Positions 1-5,206 of a stretch of 5,859 nucleotides of DNA are shown piece by piece; the first letter of the stretch is position 1; every line of letters starts with the position of its first letter. Made by a program: the position numbers and the translations under genes. The notes below the pieces were generated by a model. It did no database searches, was not told the DNA's origin, and worked only from the letters and a program-made list of their open reading frames with translations. The stretch is from Clostridiales bacterium. Lineage in GTDB: Bacteria; Bacillota; Clostridia; Oscillospirales; Butyricicoccaceae. Location: positions 1 through 5,859 of the forward strand of contig JAHZHY010000240.1 in the NCBI GenBank assembly GCA_019420045.1, read 5' to 3'.

Positions 1-530
1 ACCTGGGGCAGGGCCGGGTCAAAATACAGCTCTCTGTTGTAAAAAATCACCAGAGAGGGGTCTTTTCGGGCTGGATGGGTTTCCGCAAGGGTGCTGAGAC
101 AGGCTTCCTTGGTTGTTCCCTGCACCCCTTGGGTCACCCGGTAAGGATTGATCCAGGCGTGGACCTCTATGTCTTGGGCGTGGGCCTGCTCTGTGAGATA
201 GGCCAGGGGATCGAAGCCATCTGCCGGGGCCTGGCCCTGTTTTCCTGTGAGATAGCGGCTGTACGGGAAGATGGAGGACGGGTACAGAGCATCGGCACAG
301 GGCCGCACCTGAAAGAAGATGCTGTTCAGCCCGGCTTTCCGGGCGTTTTGCAGAATGGTGTCCAGTTCCCCCTTCATCTCCTCCGGAGACAGGCCGGGGG
401 AGGAGGGGAAGTCCAGATTGGAAACGGTGGAGACGAACACCCCACGCAGGGAAAGCTCTGAGCCATGGCAGGGCAAACCGCAAAAAAGCAGCAGGCAAAG
501 GGCGCAAAAGCAAAAACGGCGCAGAAGCAT
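1..530 (-). CDS. Secreted glycosyl hydrolase-like protein, GHL10 (YngK/DUF187) family, N-terminal part
   Basis: This is the first 176 codons of a gene that continues past the left edge. The start is the ATG at 530-528, preceded on the minus strand by AAAGGAGG with an 8-nt spacer. Residues 1-24 look like a Sec signal peptide: two arginines at 4-5, a Leu/Cys/Phe-rich core, and possible cleavage near CHG-S. No good lipobox is seen. The mature part matches the start of the GHL10 fold: RGVFVSTVSNLDFPS (30-43), FFQVRPCADALYPS (72-85), YLTGKQG (93-99), GFDPLAYLTEQAH (105-117) and EVHAWINPYR (122-131). Family members are TIM-barrel hydrolase-like proteins of the cell surface, thought to act on envelope or environmental glycans; the substrate cannot be told from here. 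Full-length relatives have roughly 400-500 residues, so more than half is missing. It is divergent from the kinase gene. The family call is confident, the enzymatic activity is not. Confidence 0.88.
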   Translation of the reverse strand, partial: MLLRRFCFCALCLLLFCGLPCHGSELSLRGVFVSTVSNLDFPSSPGLSPEEMKGELDTILQNARKAGLNSIFFQVRPCADALYPSSIFPYSRYLTGKQGQAPADGFDPLAYLTEQAHAQDIEVHAWINPYRVTQGVQGTTKEACLSTLAETHPARKDPSLVIFYNRELYFDPALPQ

Positions 531-552
531 GAAACATTCCTCCTTTTTGTTC

Positions 553-582
553 TTCCGGTGGCACCATAAAAATTTTCCGGTG
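553..582. repeat. 8-bp direct repeat TTCCGGTG in the divergent intergenic region
   Basis: The octamer TTCCGGTG occurs at 553-560 and again at 575-582, 22 bp apart start to start (about two helical turns). It lies between the start of the GHL10-like gene and the likely promoter of the kinase gene. Two same-face copies could be a tandem regulator site. The repeat is short and this is only a possibility. Confidence 0.3.
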
Positions 583-609
583 TGCTCCTATCCATCCTAT
601 GGGCCTTTG

Positions 610-618
610 TGCTAAAAT
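610..618 (+). promoter_or_regulatory. Probable extended -10 promoter of the pyridoxal kinase gene
   Basis: TGCTAAAAT at 610-618 fits the extended -10 form (TG, one base, then a TATAAT-like hexamer, 5 of 6 bases). No good -35 hexamer is present about 17 bp upstream. Transcription would start near 625, leaving a leader of about 30 nt before the ATG at 655. Confidence 0.5.
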
Positions 619-654
619 AGTACAAGCTGAAAGAGATATATGGGAGGTTTTTGC

Positions 655-1503
655 ATGGGAGAACATTTGCGCCTGGCGGCGCTTCACGATATTTCCGGTT
701 TTGGCCGGGGGTCCATGACCACGGCCATTGCCGTTTCTTCGGCGGCTGGGGTACAGTGCTGTCCGGTGGTGGGGTCGGTGCTTTCGGCCCACACCGCCTA
801 TCCCCAGGTGACGGTGCGGGATCTCACTGAGGATCTGCCGGGGTACATTGACAGCTGGCAGCGGATCGGCTGCGATTTTGATGCATTGTACAGCGGCTAT
901 ATGAGCCATGTGAGCCAGGGAGAGCAGATGCTGCGGCTGCTGGAAAAAAGCGCCCGGCCCGGCTGCTTGTTTTTGGTGGACCCGGTGATGGGGGACAACG
1001 GCAAGGCCTATGCCGGTTCCTTCGGGGCGGAGTTTGCCCGGCAGATGCGGGACTATTGCGCCCACGCCCACATCGTCACCCCCAACCTGACCGAGGCCGC
1101 CATGCTGCTGGGCAAGGAACCGGATGCCTGGAAGCGGGAGGAGCATCCGGTGGAGCGGTATCTGGAAGGGCTTTTGGAAATGGGCTGTCAGGCGGCGGTG
1201 ATCACTGGGGTGGAAACCGGGGAAGGCCGCATCGGCGCCCGGTACCTCACTCGGGATGGCCAGCAGGGTTTGGCAGATTGTCCCCGGGTGGATGCCTATT
1301 TCCCCGGCACCGGGGATCTGTTTGCTTCGGTGCTGCTGGTGACCTTGCTGCGCCGGGGAAAAAGCCGGCTGGACGAGGGAGTGCAGATGGCGGTGGACTT
1401 TGTCTACCGGTGTGTGGAGCACACCCACAAGGCGGGAACACCCCCTCTCAACGGGGTGCTGCTGGAGGAGATGCTTCCTATTTTGTGGGAGAAGCTCCGG
1501 TAG
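655..1503 (+). CDS. Pyridoxal/pyridoxamine kinase (PdxK/PdxY-type, ribokinase superfamily)
   Basis: The 282-residue product is a normal length for vitamin B6 salvage kinases, which phosphorylate pyridoxal, pyridoxamine or pyridoxine with ATP to make pyridoxal/pyridoxamine phosphate in the cytoplasm. Visible hallmarks are the N-terminal substrate strand HDISGFGRGSM (11-21), SVLSAHTAYP (41-50), DPVMGDNGKAY (109-119), the TPNLTEA motif (142-148) and the anion-hole/catalytic-base motif PGTGDLF (217-223) with Asp221. The ATG at 655 is chosen because GGGAGG (642-647) sits 7 nt upstream. An in-frame ATG at 640 would add five residues but overlaps that Shine-Dalgarno sequence. The gene is monocistronic, with a promoter at 610-618 and a strong terminator right after the stop. 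It is divergent from the GHL10-like gene. A kinase for the thiamine precursor HMP (ThiD) is a related alternative, but the HDISGFGR and DPVMGD context favours the B6 enzyme. The product call is strong; exact B6 vitamer preference is unknown. Confidence 0.93.
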   Translation: MGEHLRLAALHDISGFGRGSMTTAIAVSSAAGVQCCPVVGSVLSAHTAYPQVTVRDLTEDLPGYIDSWQRIGCDFDALYSGYMSHVSQGEQMLRLLEKSARPGCLFLVDPVMGDNGKAYAGSFGAEFARQMRDYCAHAHIVTPNLTEAAMLLGKEPDAWKREEHPVERYLEGLLEMGCQAAVITGVETGEGRIGARYLTRDGQQGLADCPRVDAYFPGTGDLFASVLLVTLLRRGKSRLDEGVQMAVDFVYRCVEHTHKAGTPPLNGVLLEEMLPILWEKLR

Positions 1504-1513
1504 GGAAAAGACC

Positions 1514-1552
1514 TCCCGGCGGAGGGGATTTCTCCGCCGGGAAAAGTTTTTT
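1514..1552 (+). terminator. Intrinsic terminator of the pyridoxal kinase gene
   Basis: A perfect 10-bp stem, CCCGGCGGAG (1515-1524) with CTCCGCCGGG (1532-1541), has a 7-nt loop and is followed by a T run at 1547-1552. It begins 11 bp after the stop codon and separates the kinase from the tRNA operon. Confidence 0.93.
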
Positions 1553-1611
1553 CAAAAAAAATAAAAAATTTCAAAAAACCCCTTTACAAATGGGGCAAAG
1601 GGCGTTATACT
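1553..1611 (+). promoter_or_regulatory. Promoter of the Trp-Asp-Thr tRNA operon, with an A-rich upstream element
   Basis: TTTACA (1583-1588) and TATACT (1606-1611) are separated by 17 bp and each matches the housekeeping consensus at 5 of 6 bases. The A/T tracts at 1553-1578, just upstream of the -35, look like an UP element, as is common for stable-RNA promoters. Transcription should begin near 1618, about 46 nt before the first tRNA. Confidence 0.85.
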
Positions 1612-1625
1612 ATGGGAGCGTCGTA

Positions 1626-1650
1626 ACGGTGAAGGAAACCACGGTGAAGG
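1626..1650 (+). repeat. 10-bp direct repeat in the tRNA operon leader
   Basis: ACGGTGAAGG occurs at 1626-1635 and 1641-1650 with a 15-bp period, in the transcribed leader between the promoter and tRNA-Trp. No function is recognised. It would be removed from the precursor by RNase P processing. Confidence 0.6.
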
Positions 1651-1663
1651 CGCTGAGTGATAA

Positions 1664-1739
1664 AGGGGTATAGCTCAGCTGGTAGAGCAGTGGTCTCCAA
1701 AACCACGTGCCGAGGGTTCAAGTCCTTCTGCCCCTGCCA
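1664..1739 (+). tRNA. tRNA-Trp (anticodon CCA)
   Basis: A full cloverleaf of 76 nt with an encoded 3' CCA (1737-1739). The acceptor stem AGGGGTA pairs with TGCCCCT (one T-G pair). The D arm is GCTCAGCTGGTAGAGC, and the T arm carries GGTTCAAGTCC. The anticodon arm is GTGGT / CTCCAAA / ACCAC, giving anticodon CCA at 1697-1699, which reads UGG. It is the first gene of the tRNA operon. Confidence 0.97.
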
Positions 1740-1742
1740 TAC

Positions 1743-1819
1743 GGCCGTGTAGTTCAGTTGGTTAGAACGCTAGCCTGTCACGCTAGAGGTCGACGGTTCG
1801 AGCCCGTTCACGGTCGCCA
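1743..1819 (+). tRNA. tRNA-Asp (anticodon GTC)
   Basis: A full cloverleaf of 77 nt with encoded CCA (1817-1819). The acceptor stem GGCCGTG pairs with CACGGTC (one G-T pair). The anticodon arm is CTAGC / CTGTCAC / GCTAG, giving GTC, which reads GAC/GAU. The T arm carries GGTTCGAGCC. It starts 3 nt after tRNA-Trp and so is certainly co-transcribed with it. Confidence 0.97.
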
Positions 1820-1824
1820 GATAT

Positions 1825-1900
1825 GCTGTTGTAGCTCAGTTGGCAGAGCACGTCATTGGTAATGACGAGGTCGGCAGTTCGAATCTGCTCAACAGCTCCA
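1825..1900 (+). tRNA. tRNA-Thr (anticodon GGT)
   Basis: A full cloverleaf of 76 nt with encoded CCA (1898-1900). The acceptor stem GCTGTTG pairs perfectly with CAACAGC. The anticodon arm is CGTCA / TTGGTAA / TGACG, giving GGT, which reads ACC/ACU. It lies 5 nt after tRNA-Asp and is the last gene of the operon. Part of its 3' half is repeated in inverted orientation downstream at 1942-1956. Confidence 0.97.
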
Positions 1901-1956
1901 CAAAGACCCAAGTCGAAAGACTTGGGTCTTTTGCTGTTTCCCGAACTGCCGGCCTC
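1867..1956. repeat. Inverted, degenerate copy of the tRNA-Thr variable loop/T arm flanking the terminator
   Basis: GAGGTCGGCAGTTCG inside tRNA-Thr (1867-1881) recurs as the reverse complement of 1942-1956 with 14 of 15 bases identical. The similarity then resumes on both arms with AACAGC and the AAGACCCAAGTC terminator arm, after a few missing bases in the outer copy. The terminator is therefore the core of a longer imperfect palindrome. The distal arm cannot fold as a tRNA. See findings. Confidence 0.7.
1903..1933 (+). terminator. Intrinsic terminator of the tRNA operon
   Basis: A perfect 12-bp stem, AAGACCCAAGTC (1903-1914) with GACTTGGGTCTT (1919-1930), is closed by a stable GAAA tetraloop. 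Its T tail (1929-1932) is short and overlaps the stem. It begins 2 nt after the tRNA-Thr CCA. Confidence 0.9.
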
Positions 1957-1998
1957 TGCAAAACCGCAGGTTTTGGGCTTTGAGATAAATAGCAGGTG

Positions 1999-2012
1999 CA
2001 TTCCATGGAATG
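1999..2012. repeat. 14-bp perfect palindrome
   Basis: CATTCCATGGAATG is self-complementary over its full length. It lies in the noncoding stretch between the tRNA terminator and the aminotransferase terminator. It could be a protein-binding site or chance; no neighbouring promoter explains it. Confidence 0.4.
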
Positions 2013-2030
2013 TATCGTTCGGGGCAGACT

Positions 2031-2069
2031 AAAAACAGCCCCCAGGTGTTTTATTTCACCTGGGGGCTG
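2031..2069 (-). terminator. Intrinsic terminator of the MalY/PatB-like gene
   Basis: Read on the minus strand, a perfect 13-bp stem (CAGCCCCCAGGTG at 2069-2057 in minus orientation, partner at 2048-2036) with an 8-nt AT loop is followed by five Ts (2035-2031). It lies about 40 bp beyond the stop of the aminotransferase gene. The plus-strand side has no T run, so it works in one direction. Confidence 0.93.
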
Positions 2070-2107
2070 CGTGCGCATTGTGTTTTGCTTCTTTTGGAAG
2101 AGAGAAA

Positions 2108-3268
2108 TCAGCCGATATTCTTGACAATGCGGCTGACGGCCTCTTTGATGTTTTCCGGAGAGGTGGCCAGATTCAGACGGATGAAGGAACCGAAGCGCTC
2201 GCCGCCGAACCACTCGCCGTAATCCACTGCCAGACGGCATTTGTCCTGGATCAGCGTCTTTGTTTCATTGGGCTTGACATAAGCCCCCAGATCCACCCAT
2301 TGGAGATAGGTGCCTTCCAGAGGGGAGACCACCGCTTCCGGCAGCTTCTCCGCCAGGGTTTCTTCCACATACTGAGCATTCTTATGGATGATGTCAATGA
2401 CGCTGTCCAGCCAGGGACGCCCGCCGCCGAAGGCCGCAGCCACCGCCACATAGCCGAAGGCATTGCCGCCGCGGATGCGCAGGGCGGCAAGGAAATCGTC
2501 GTACTCCTGACGGAGCTTTTCATCCGGTAGGATGACGAAGGAGTTTTTGCATCCGGCCAGATTGAAGGTTTTGGAGCCGGCGGTGAGCACCACCATCATG
2601 TCGGTGTAGCCGGGAATATTGAGAATTTCGGTGTGTTCATAACCGGGCATGATCAGGTCGTGATGGATCTCGTCGGCCACTACGAACACCTGGTGCTTGC
2701 GGCAGATGGCCAGCAGCTGTTCCAGCTCTTCCTTTTTCCACACCCGTCCCACCGGATTGTGGGGAGAGGAGAGAATGAAGAGTTTGACCTTGTTGTCCAC
2801 GATCTTCTTTTCAAAATCGGCGTAGTCGATGTGATAGACCTTGTCTTTCCGCACAAGGTCGCAGGAAATCAGCTGGCGGCCGTTGTCCCGGATGGCGTCC
2901 AGGAAGGGATAATACACCGGTGTGAGCACGATGACGCCCTCACCGGGCTGGGTTTTCATGTTCACATACCAGTTGATGGGGGAGACCACACCAGGGGAAA
3001 ACCGAAGCCACTGTTTTTCAATGTGGCAGTGATGGTATTTTTCTTCCCAATCGATGAAGTTCTGATAATAGGCGTCGGGCACTTTGTAGTAGCCATAAAT
3101 GCCAAAATCGGCATACTCCCGGGCGGCTTTCCGCACGCATTCGGGGACCATGAAATCCATGTCGGCCACCCACAGGGCCATCAGGTCATTGTCGCCAAAA
3201 CGGGCGTCCATGCTGTCCCATTTGTTGCAGTCGGTGCCGACCCGATCCACATATTTGATCTCTTCCAT
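2108..3268 (-). CDS. MalY/PatB-family PLP-dependent aminotransferase / cystathionine beta-lyase
   Basis: The 386-residue product is full length for the MalY/PatB branch of class I/II (fold type I) aminotransferases. These cytoplasmic enzymes usually cleave C-S bonds of cystathionine or cysteine conjugates, giving homocysteine or thiol, pyruvate and ammonia; some act as aminotransferases. Visible hallmarks are the family N-terminal motif LWVADMDF (32-39), YGYY (58-61), FSPGVV (90-95), SPHNPVGRVW (168-177) with Asn171, VADEIHHDL (197-205) with Asp199 facing the PLP ring nitrogen, GSKTFNLAG (231-239) with Schiff-base Lys233, and FIRLNLA (362-368) with Arg364 for the substrate carboxylate. The ATG at 3268 is preferred over the one at 3274. 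The AAAGGAG sequence is 8 nt from the former but only 2 nt from the latter. It is monocistronic, with its own promoter and terminator. Family call strong; true substrate undetermined. Confidence 0.92.
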   Translation of the reverse strand: MEEIKYVDRVGTDCNKWDSMDARFGDNDLMALWVADMDFMVPECVRKAAREYADFGIYGYYKVPDAYYQNFIDWEEKYHHCHIEKQWLRFSPGVVSPINWYVNMKTQPGEGVIVLTPVYYPFLDAIRDNGRQLISCDLVRKDKVYHIDYADFEKKIVDNKVKLFILSSPHNPVGRVWKKEELEQLLAICRKHQVFVVADEIHHDLIMPGYEHTEILNIPGYTDMMVVLTAGSKTFNLAGCKNSFVILPDEKLRQEYDDFLAALRIRGGNAFGYVAVAAAFGGGRPWLDSVIDIIHKNAQYVEETLAEKLPEAVVSPLEGTYLQWVDLGAYVKPNETKTLIQDKCRLAVDYGEWFGGERFGSFIRLNLATSPENIKEAVSRIVKNIG

Positions 3269-3290
3269 TCCCATCGCTCCTTTATTTCAT

Positions 3291-3303
3291 AAGATAGTAT
3301 CTT
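3291..3303. promoter_or_regulatory. Candidate operator palindrome at the MalY/PatB-like promoter
   Basis: AAGATAGTATCTT has two perfect 6-bp arms around a single central base. It covers the expected transcription start of the minus-strand gene, just upstream of its ribosome binding site, where a bound repressor would block initiation. The regulator is unknown. Confidence 0.35.
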
Positions 3304-3304
3304 T

Positions 3305-3333
3305 ATCATATCACTCCCCACTTTTCTGTGCAA
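3305..3333 (-). promoter_or_regulatory. Probable promoter of the MalY/PatB-like gene
   Basis: On the minus strand, TTGCAC (3333-3328) and TATGAT (3310-3305) are 17 bp apart. The -10 is 5 of 6 to consensus and is preceded by TGA, giving an extended -10. The -35 matches only at TTG. The start of transcription would be near 3298. Confidence 0.55.
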
Positions 3334-3357
3334 GGTGGCGTTGTGGGATTCGCCGGG

Positions 3358-3386
3358 TTGACGGAGGGGAGGGGCGGGGATATACT
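3358..3386 (+). promoter_or_regulatory. Promoter of the lipase-like membrane protein gene
   Basis: TTGACG (3358-3363) and TATACT (3381-3386) are exactly 17 bp apart, each 5 of 6 to the housekeeping consensus. The spacer is nearly all G and A. Transcription would begin about 20 nt before the ATG at 3413. Confidence 0.8.
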
Positions 3387-3412
3387 GGGAGAAATGAGGG
3401 AGGGATGGGTAT

Positions 3413-4753
3413 ATGGAAATGCTGCTGGGGCTGCTGGTGATGGCGGCGCTTACCGGGCTGGATATCTGCAAAATCCTGTGGGGCTTCGGATGGGGGCTGT
3501 TCTGTGCCTTGTATGCTCTGGCAATTTTGGCATTTATAGGGCTGAACATTGTTCCTTGCTGGAAAAAACCTCTGTTTTCCCGGCTGCATATCATGCTGGG
3601 CGGGGCCAGACTGGTTCGGCTTTCCTCCCTCAGTCTCACCCTGGGGCTGCTGGCCGGAGGCTGGTGTCTGCTCTCTCTTTTTCCCCGGCGGGGGCTGGAG
3701 GCAGGCTGGCTGCCGGTGACCGTTCATGTGTTGGTGCTGCTTTTGTGGTGCGGTCTTGCAGCCCTGGGCGGTTTTGTGCGGATGTATCTCACTTCGGTGC
3801 AGATGGGCATCAAATGGCGGCTGCTTTTTCTGCTGTTTTGGTGGGTGCCTTTTGTGAATCTGGCGCTGGCAGGGAAAATATGCCGCCTGGTGCGCCGGGA
3901 ATACGATTTTGAAACGGCCAAGCAGGAGCTGAATGTGACTCGCCGCCAAAATGAGGTGTGCAAAACAAAGTATCCCATTTTGCTGGTGCACGGGGTCTTT
4001 TTCCGGGACCGGAAGTATTTCAATTACTGGGGACGCATCCCGGGAGAGCTGAAGCGGAACGGGGCGGAGATCTTTTATGGAAACCAGCAGTCGGCGGCGT
4101 CCACGCCTCAGTCGGCTCAGCAGCTGAAGGAGCGGATTTTGGAGATCTGCCAGGAGACAGGCAGCGAAAAGGTGAATATCATCGCCCATTCCAAGGGCGG
4201 GCTGGAGAGCCGATGGGCGGTGAGCCAGCTGGGCATGGCTCCGTATGTGGCCTCACTGACCACCATCAACACACCACACCAAGGCTGTACCTTTGTGGAT
4301 TGGCTGCTGGAAAAGATGCCTAAGGTCTTTTGCCGTTTCCTGGCCCGGCGGTACGATGAGGCGTTATGCCAATTGGGGGACGAAAACCCGGATTTCATGG
4401 CGGCCGTCACCGATCTGACCCACAAACGGTGCATGGAGCTGGGGGAGCAGAGTCCTGCGCCGAGGGAAGTGTTTTGCCAAAGTGTGGGTTCCCAGATGAA
4501 AAATTGTTTCAGCGCACCTTTCCCCTTGAATCTGTGCTGGCTGCTGGTGCATTTTTTTGAAAAAAGCAACGATGGGCTGGTGGCGCTGAAGTCTATGGAG
4601 TGGGGAGAGCGGTTCCGGCAAGTCCGCTCCTCTTCCCGCCGGGGCATTTCCCATGGGGATATGATCGACTTGAACCGGCAGAATATTCACGGTTTCGACG
4701 TGCGGGAATTTTATGTGGAGCTGGTGAAGGATCTGAAAGCCCGGGGTTTTTAA
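3413..4753 (+). CDS. Membrane-anchored alpha/beta-hydrolase (triacylglycerol lipase-like)
   Basis: The 446-residue product has two parts. Residues 1-155 are hydrophobic, with about four or five likely membrane helices (around 4-20, 28-47, 72-90, 101-121 and 136-154). Residues 186-446 form a soluble alpha/beta-hydrolase domain. It starts with the oxyanion strand YPILLVHGVF (187-196), continues with NIIAHSKGGLESR (255-267) carrying the nucleophile Ser260 in an A-H-S-K-G elbow, then INTPHQG (285-291), SNDGLV (385-390) with probable acid Asp387, and ISHGDMID (412-419) with probable base His414. This layout resembles bacterial lipases and lecithin-cholesterol-acyltransferase-like esterases. The substrate is likely an ester lipid, but a thioesterase or acyltransferase role is not excluded. 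The start is fixed by GGGAGGG (3398-3404), 8 nt upstream. The gene is a single unit with its own promoter and terminator. Whether the hydrolase domain faces in or out cannot be decided, because the number of helices is uncertain. Confidence 0.85.
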   Translation: MEMLLGLLVMAALTGLDICKILWGFGWGLFCALYALAILAFIGLNIVPCWKKPLFSRLHIMLGGARLVRLSSLSLTLGLLAGGWCLLSLFPRRGLEAGWLPVTVHVLVLLLWCGLAALGGFVRMYLTSVQMGIKWRLLFLLFWWVPFVNLALAGKICRLVRREYDFETAKQELNVTRRQNEVCKTKYPILLVHGVFFRDRKYFNYWGRIPGELKRNGAEIFYGNQQSAASTPQSAQQLKERILEICQETGSEKVNIIAHSKGGLESRWAVSQLGMAPYVASLTTINTPHQGCTFVDWLLEKMPKVFCRFLARRYDEALCQLGDENPDFMAAVTDLTHKRCMELGEQSPAPREVFCQSVGSQMKNCFSAPFPLNLCWLLVHFFEKSNDGLVALKSMEWGERFRQVRSSSRRGISHGDMIDLNRQNIHGFDVREFYVELVKDLKARGF

Positions 4754-4794
4754 GGAGAGGCCGGGCGCCTGCATATTTCCGGCGGAAACAAAGA

Positions 4795-4830
4795 ATCCCC
4801 GGCGCAAGATTGCGCCGGGGATCGCTTTTT
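4795..4830. terminator. Bidirectional intrinsic terminator between the lipase-like and spore protein genes
   Basis: A GC-rich perfect hairpin pairs ATCCCCGGCGCAA (4795-4807) with TTGCGCCGGGGAT (4810-4822). On the plus strand it is followed by CGC and five Ts (4826-4830). On the minus strand it is followed by TCTTTGTTT, a fair T-rich tail. It lies between two convergent genes and probably ends both transcripts. Confidence 0.88.
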
Positions 4831-4850
4831 CACTCAGGCCTGGAAACGGT

Positions 4851-4877
4851 GTACTAATCCAGGTTCTGGATTAGTAC
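4851..4877. repeat. 12-bp perfect hairpin containing the spore protein stop codon
   Basis: GTACTAATCCAG (4851-4862) pairs fully with CTGGATTAGTAC (4866-4877) across a 3-nt loop. The TAA stop of the minus-strand spore protein gene (4873-4871) lies in the stem. No T run follows on either strand, so it is not a typical intrinsic terminator. It may protect the 3' end of a spore-specific mRNA (inference). Confidence 0.75.
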
Positions 4878-5122
4878 TGCTGGGGGTTCTGGCTGGTGGG
4901 AACCTGGGTGTTCATCACAGAAGAGGGGTTGCTGGCCAGGGTGTTTTCGGCGTGCATGATCATCTTCTTGACCATCTGGCCGCCAACGCTGCCGGCCTGG
5001 CGGGAAGTCAGATCGCCGTTGTAGCCCTGCTTCAGGTTGACGCCCACTTCCTTGGCAGCTTCCATCTTGAAGTTATACAGAGCATCCTTGGCAGCAGAAT
5101 TCATGTTGGAATTGTTAGACAT
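4871..5122 (-). CDS. Small acid-soluble spore protein, alpha/beta type
   Basis: The 83-residue product matches alpha/beta-type SASPs. These coat and protect DNA in the developing endospore and are degraded at germination by the protease GPR. Visible features are the likely GPR site EAAKE-VGV (21-28, cut after Glu25) and the DNA-binding core GYNGDLTSRQAGSVGGQMVKK (33-53), with the invariant SRQAGSVGG stretch and MVKKMI. The family is usually about 60-75 residues. Here a Ser/Gln/Asn-rich tail of about 20 residues (64-83) makes it longer. The ATG at 5122 is chosen because AAAGGAGAG lies 7 nt upstream. A TTG two codons earlier (5128) would sit too close to that site. A plausible sigma-G promoter lies upstream, and the bidirectional terminator lies downstream. 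Several SASP paralogues per genome are usual, so no specific symbol is given. Confidence 0.95.
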   Translation of the reverse strand: MSNNSNMNSAAKDALYNFKMEAAKEVGVNLKQGYNGDLTSRQAGSVGGQMVKKMIMHAENTLASNPSSVMNTQVPTSQNPQQY

Positions 5123-5176
5123 AATCAAACTCTCCTTTTTTATTTCAAAGTGTTTTTTCGCTTGGGGTTACAGCCA

Positions 5177-5206
5177 TAGTTTGCGAGGAAGCACAAAAAA
5201 TATGAA
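5177..5206 (-). promoter_or_regulatory. Candidate sigma-G (forespore) promoter of the spore protein gene
   Basis: On the minus strand, TTCATA (5206-5201) and CAAACTA (5183-5177) are 17 bp apart. Compared with the known sigma-G pattern (a -35 like TGMATA and a -10 like CATNCTA), each half differs by one base. Transcription would start near 5170, giving a leader of about 48 nt. Forespore expression is expected for this family. Confidence 0.5.

Noticed and set aside
19..1428. A 469-codon open frame on the minus strand
   Set aside because: It runs antisense to the clear pyridoxal kinase gene and out of frame with the GHL10-like gene. Its His/Pro/Arg-rich translation is typical of a shadow in GC-rich DNA.
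1942..1956. A second tRNA gene on the minus strand
   Set aside because: Only a T-arm-like piece is present. The bases beyond it cannot form the T stem or an acceptor stem.
1783..2240. Minus-strand open frames across the tRNA genes (such as one ending in RARTVDL)
   Set aside because: They are translations of the antisense strand of tRNA-Asp and tRNA-Thr, a well-known source of false small proteins.
3328..3912. A 194-codon plus-strand frame overlapping the lipase-like gene
   Set aside because: It starts upstream of that gene's promoter and has no family motifs, while the overlapping frame encodes clear membrane helices and a hydrolase domain.
3311..4189. A 292-codon Gln/Pro/His-rich frame on the minus strand
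   Set aside because: It is antisense to the lipase-like gene, which has a promoter, a ribosome binding site, a catalytic triad and a terminator. Its low-complexity composition marks it as a shadow.
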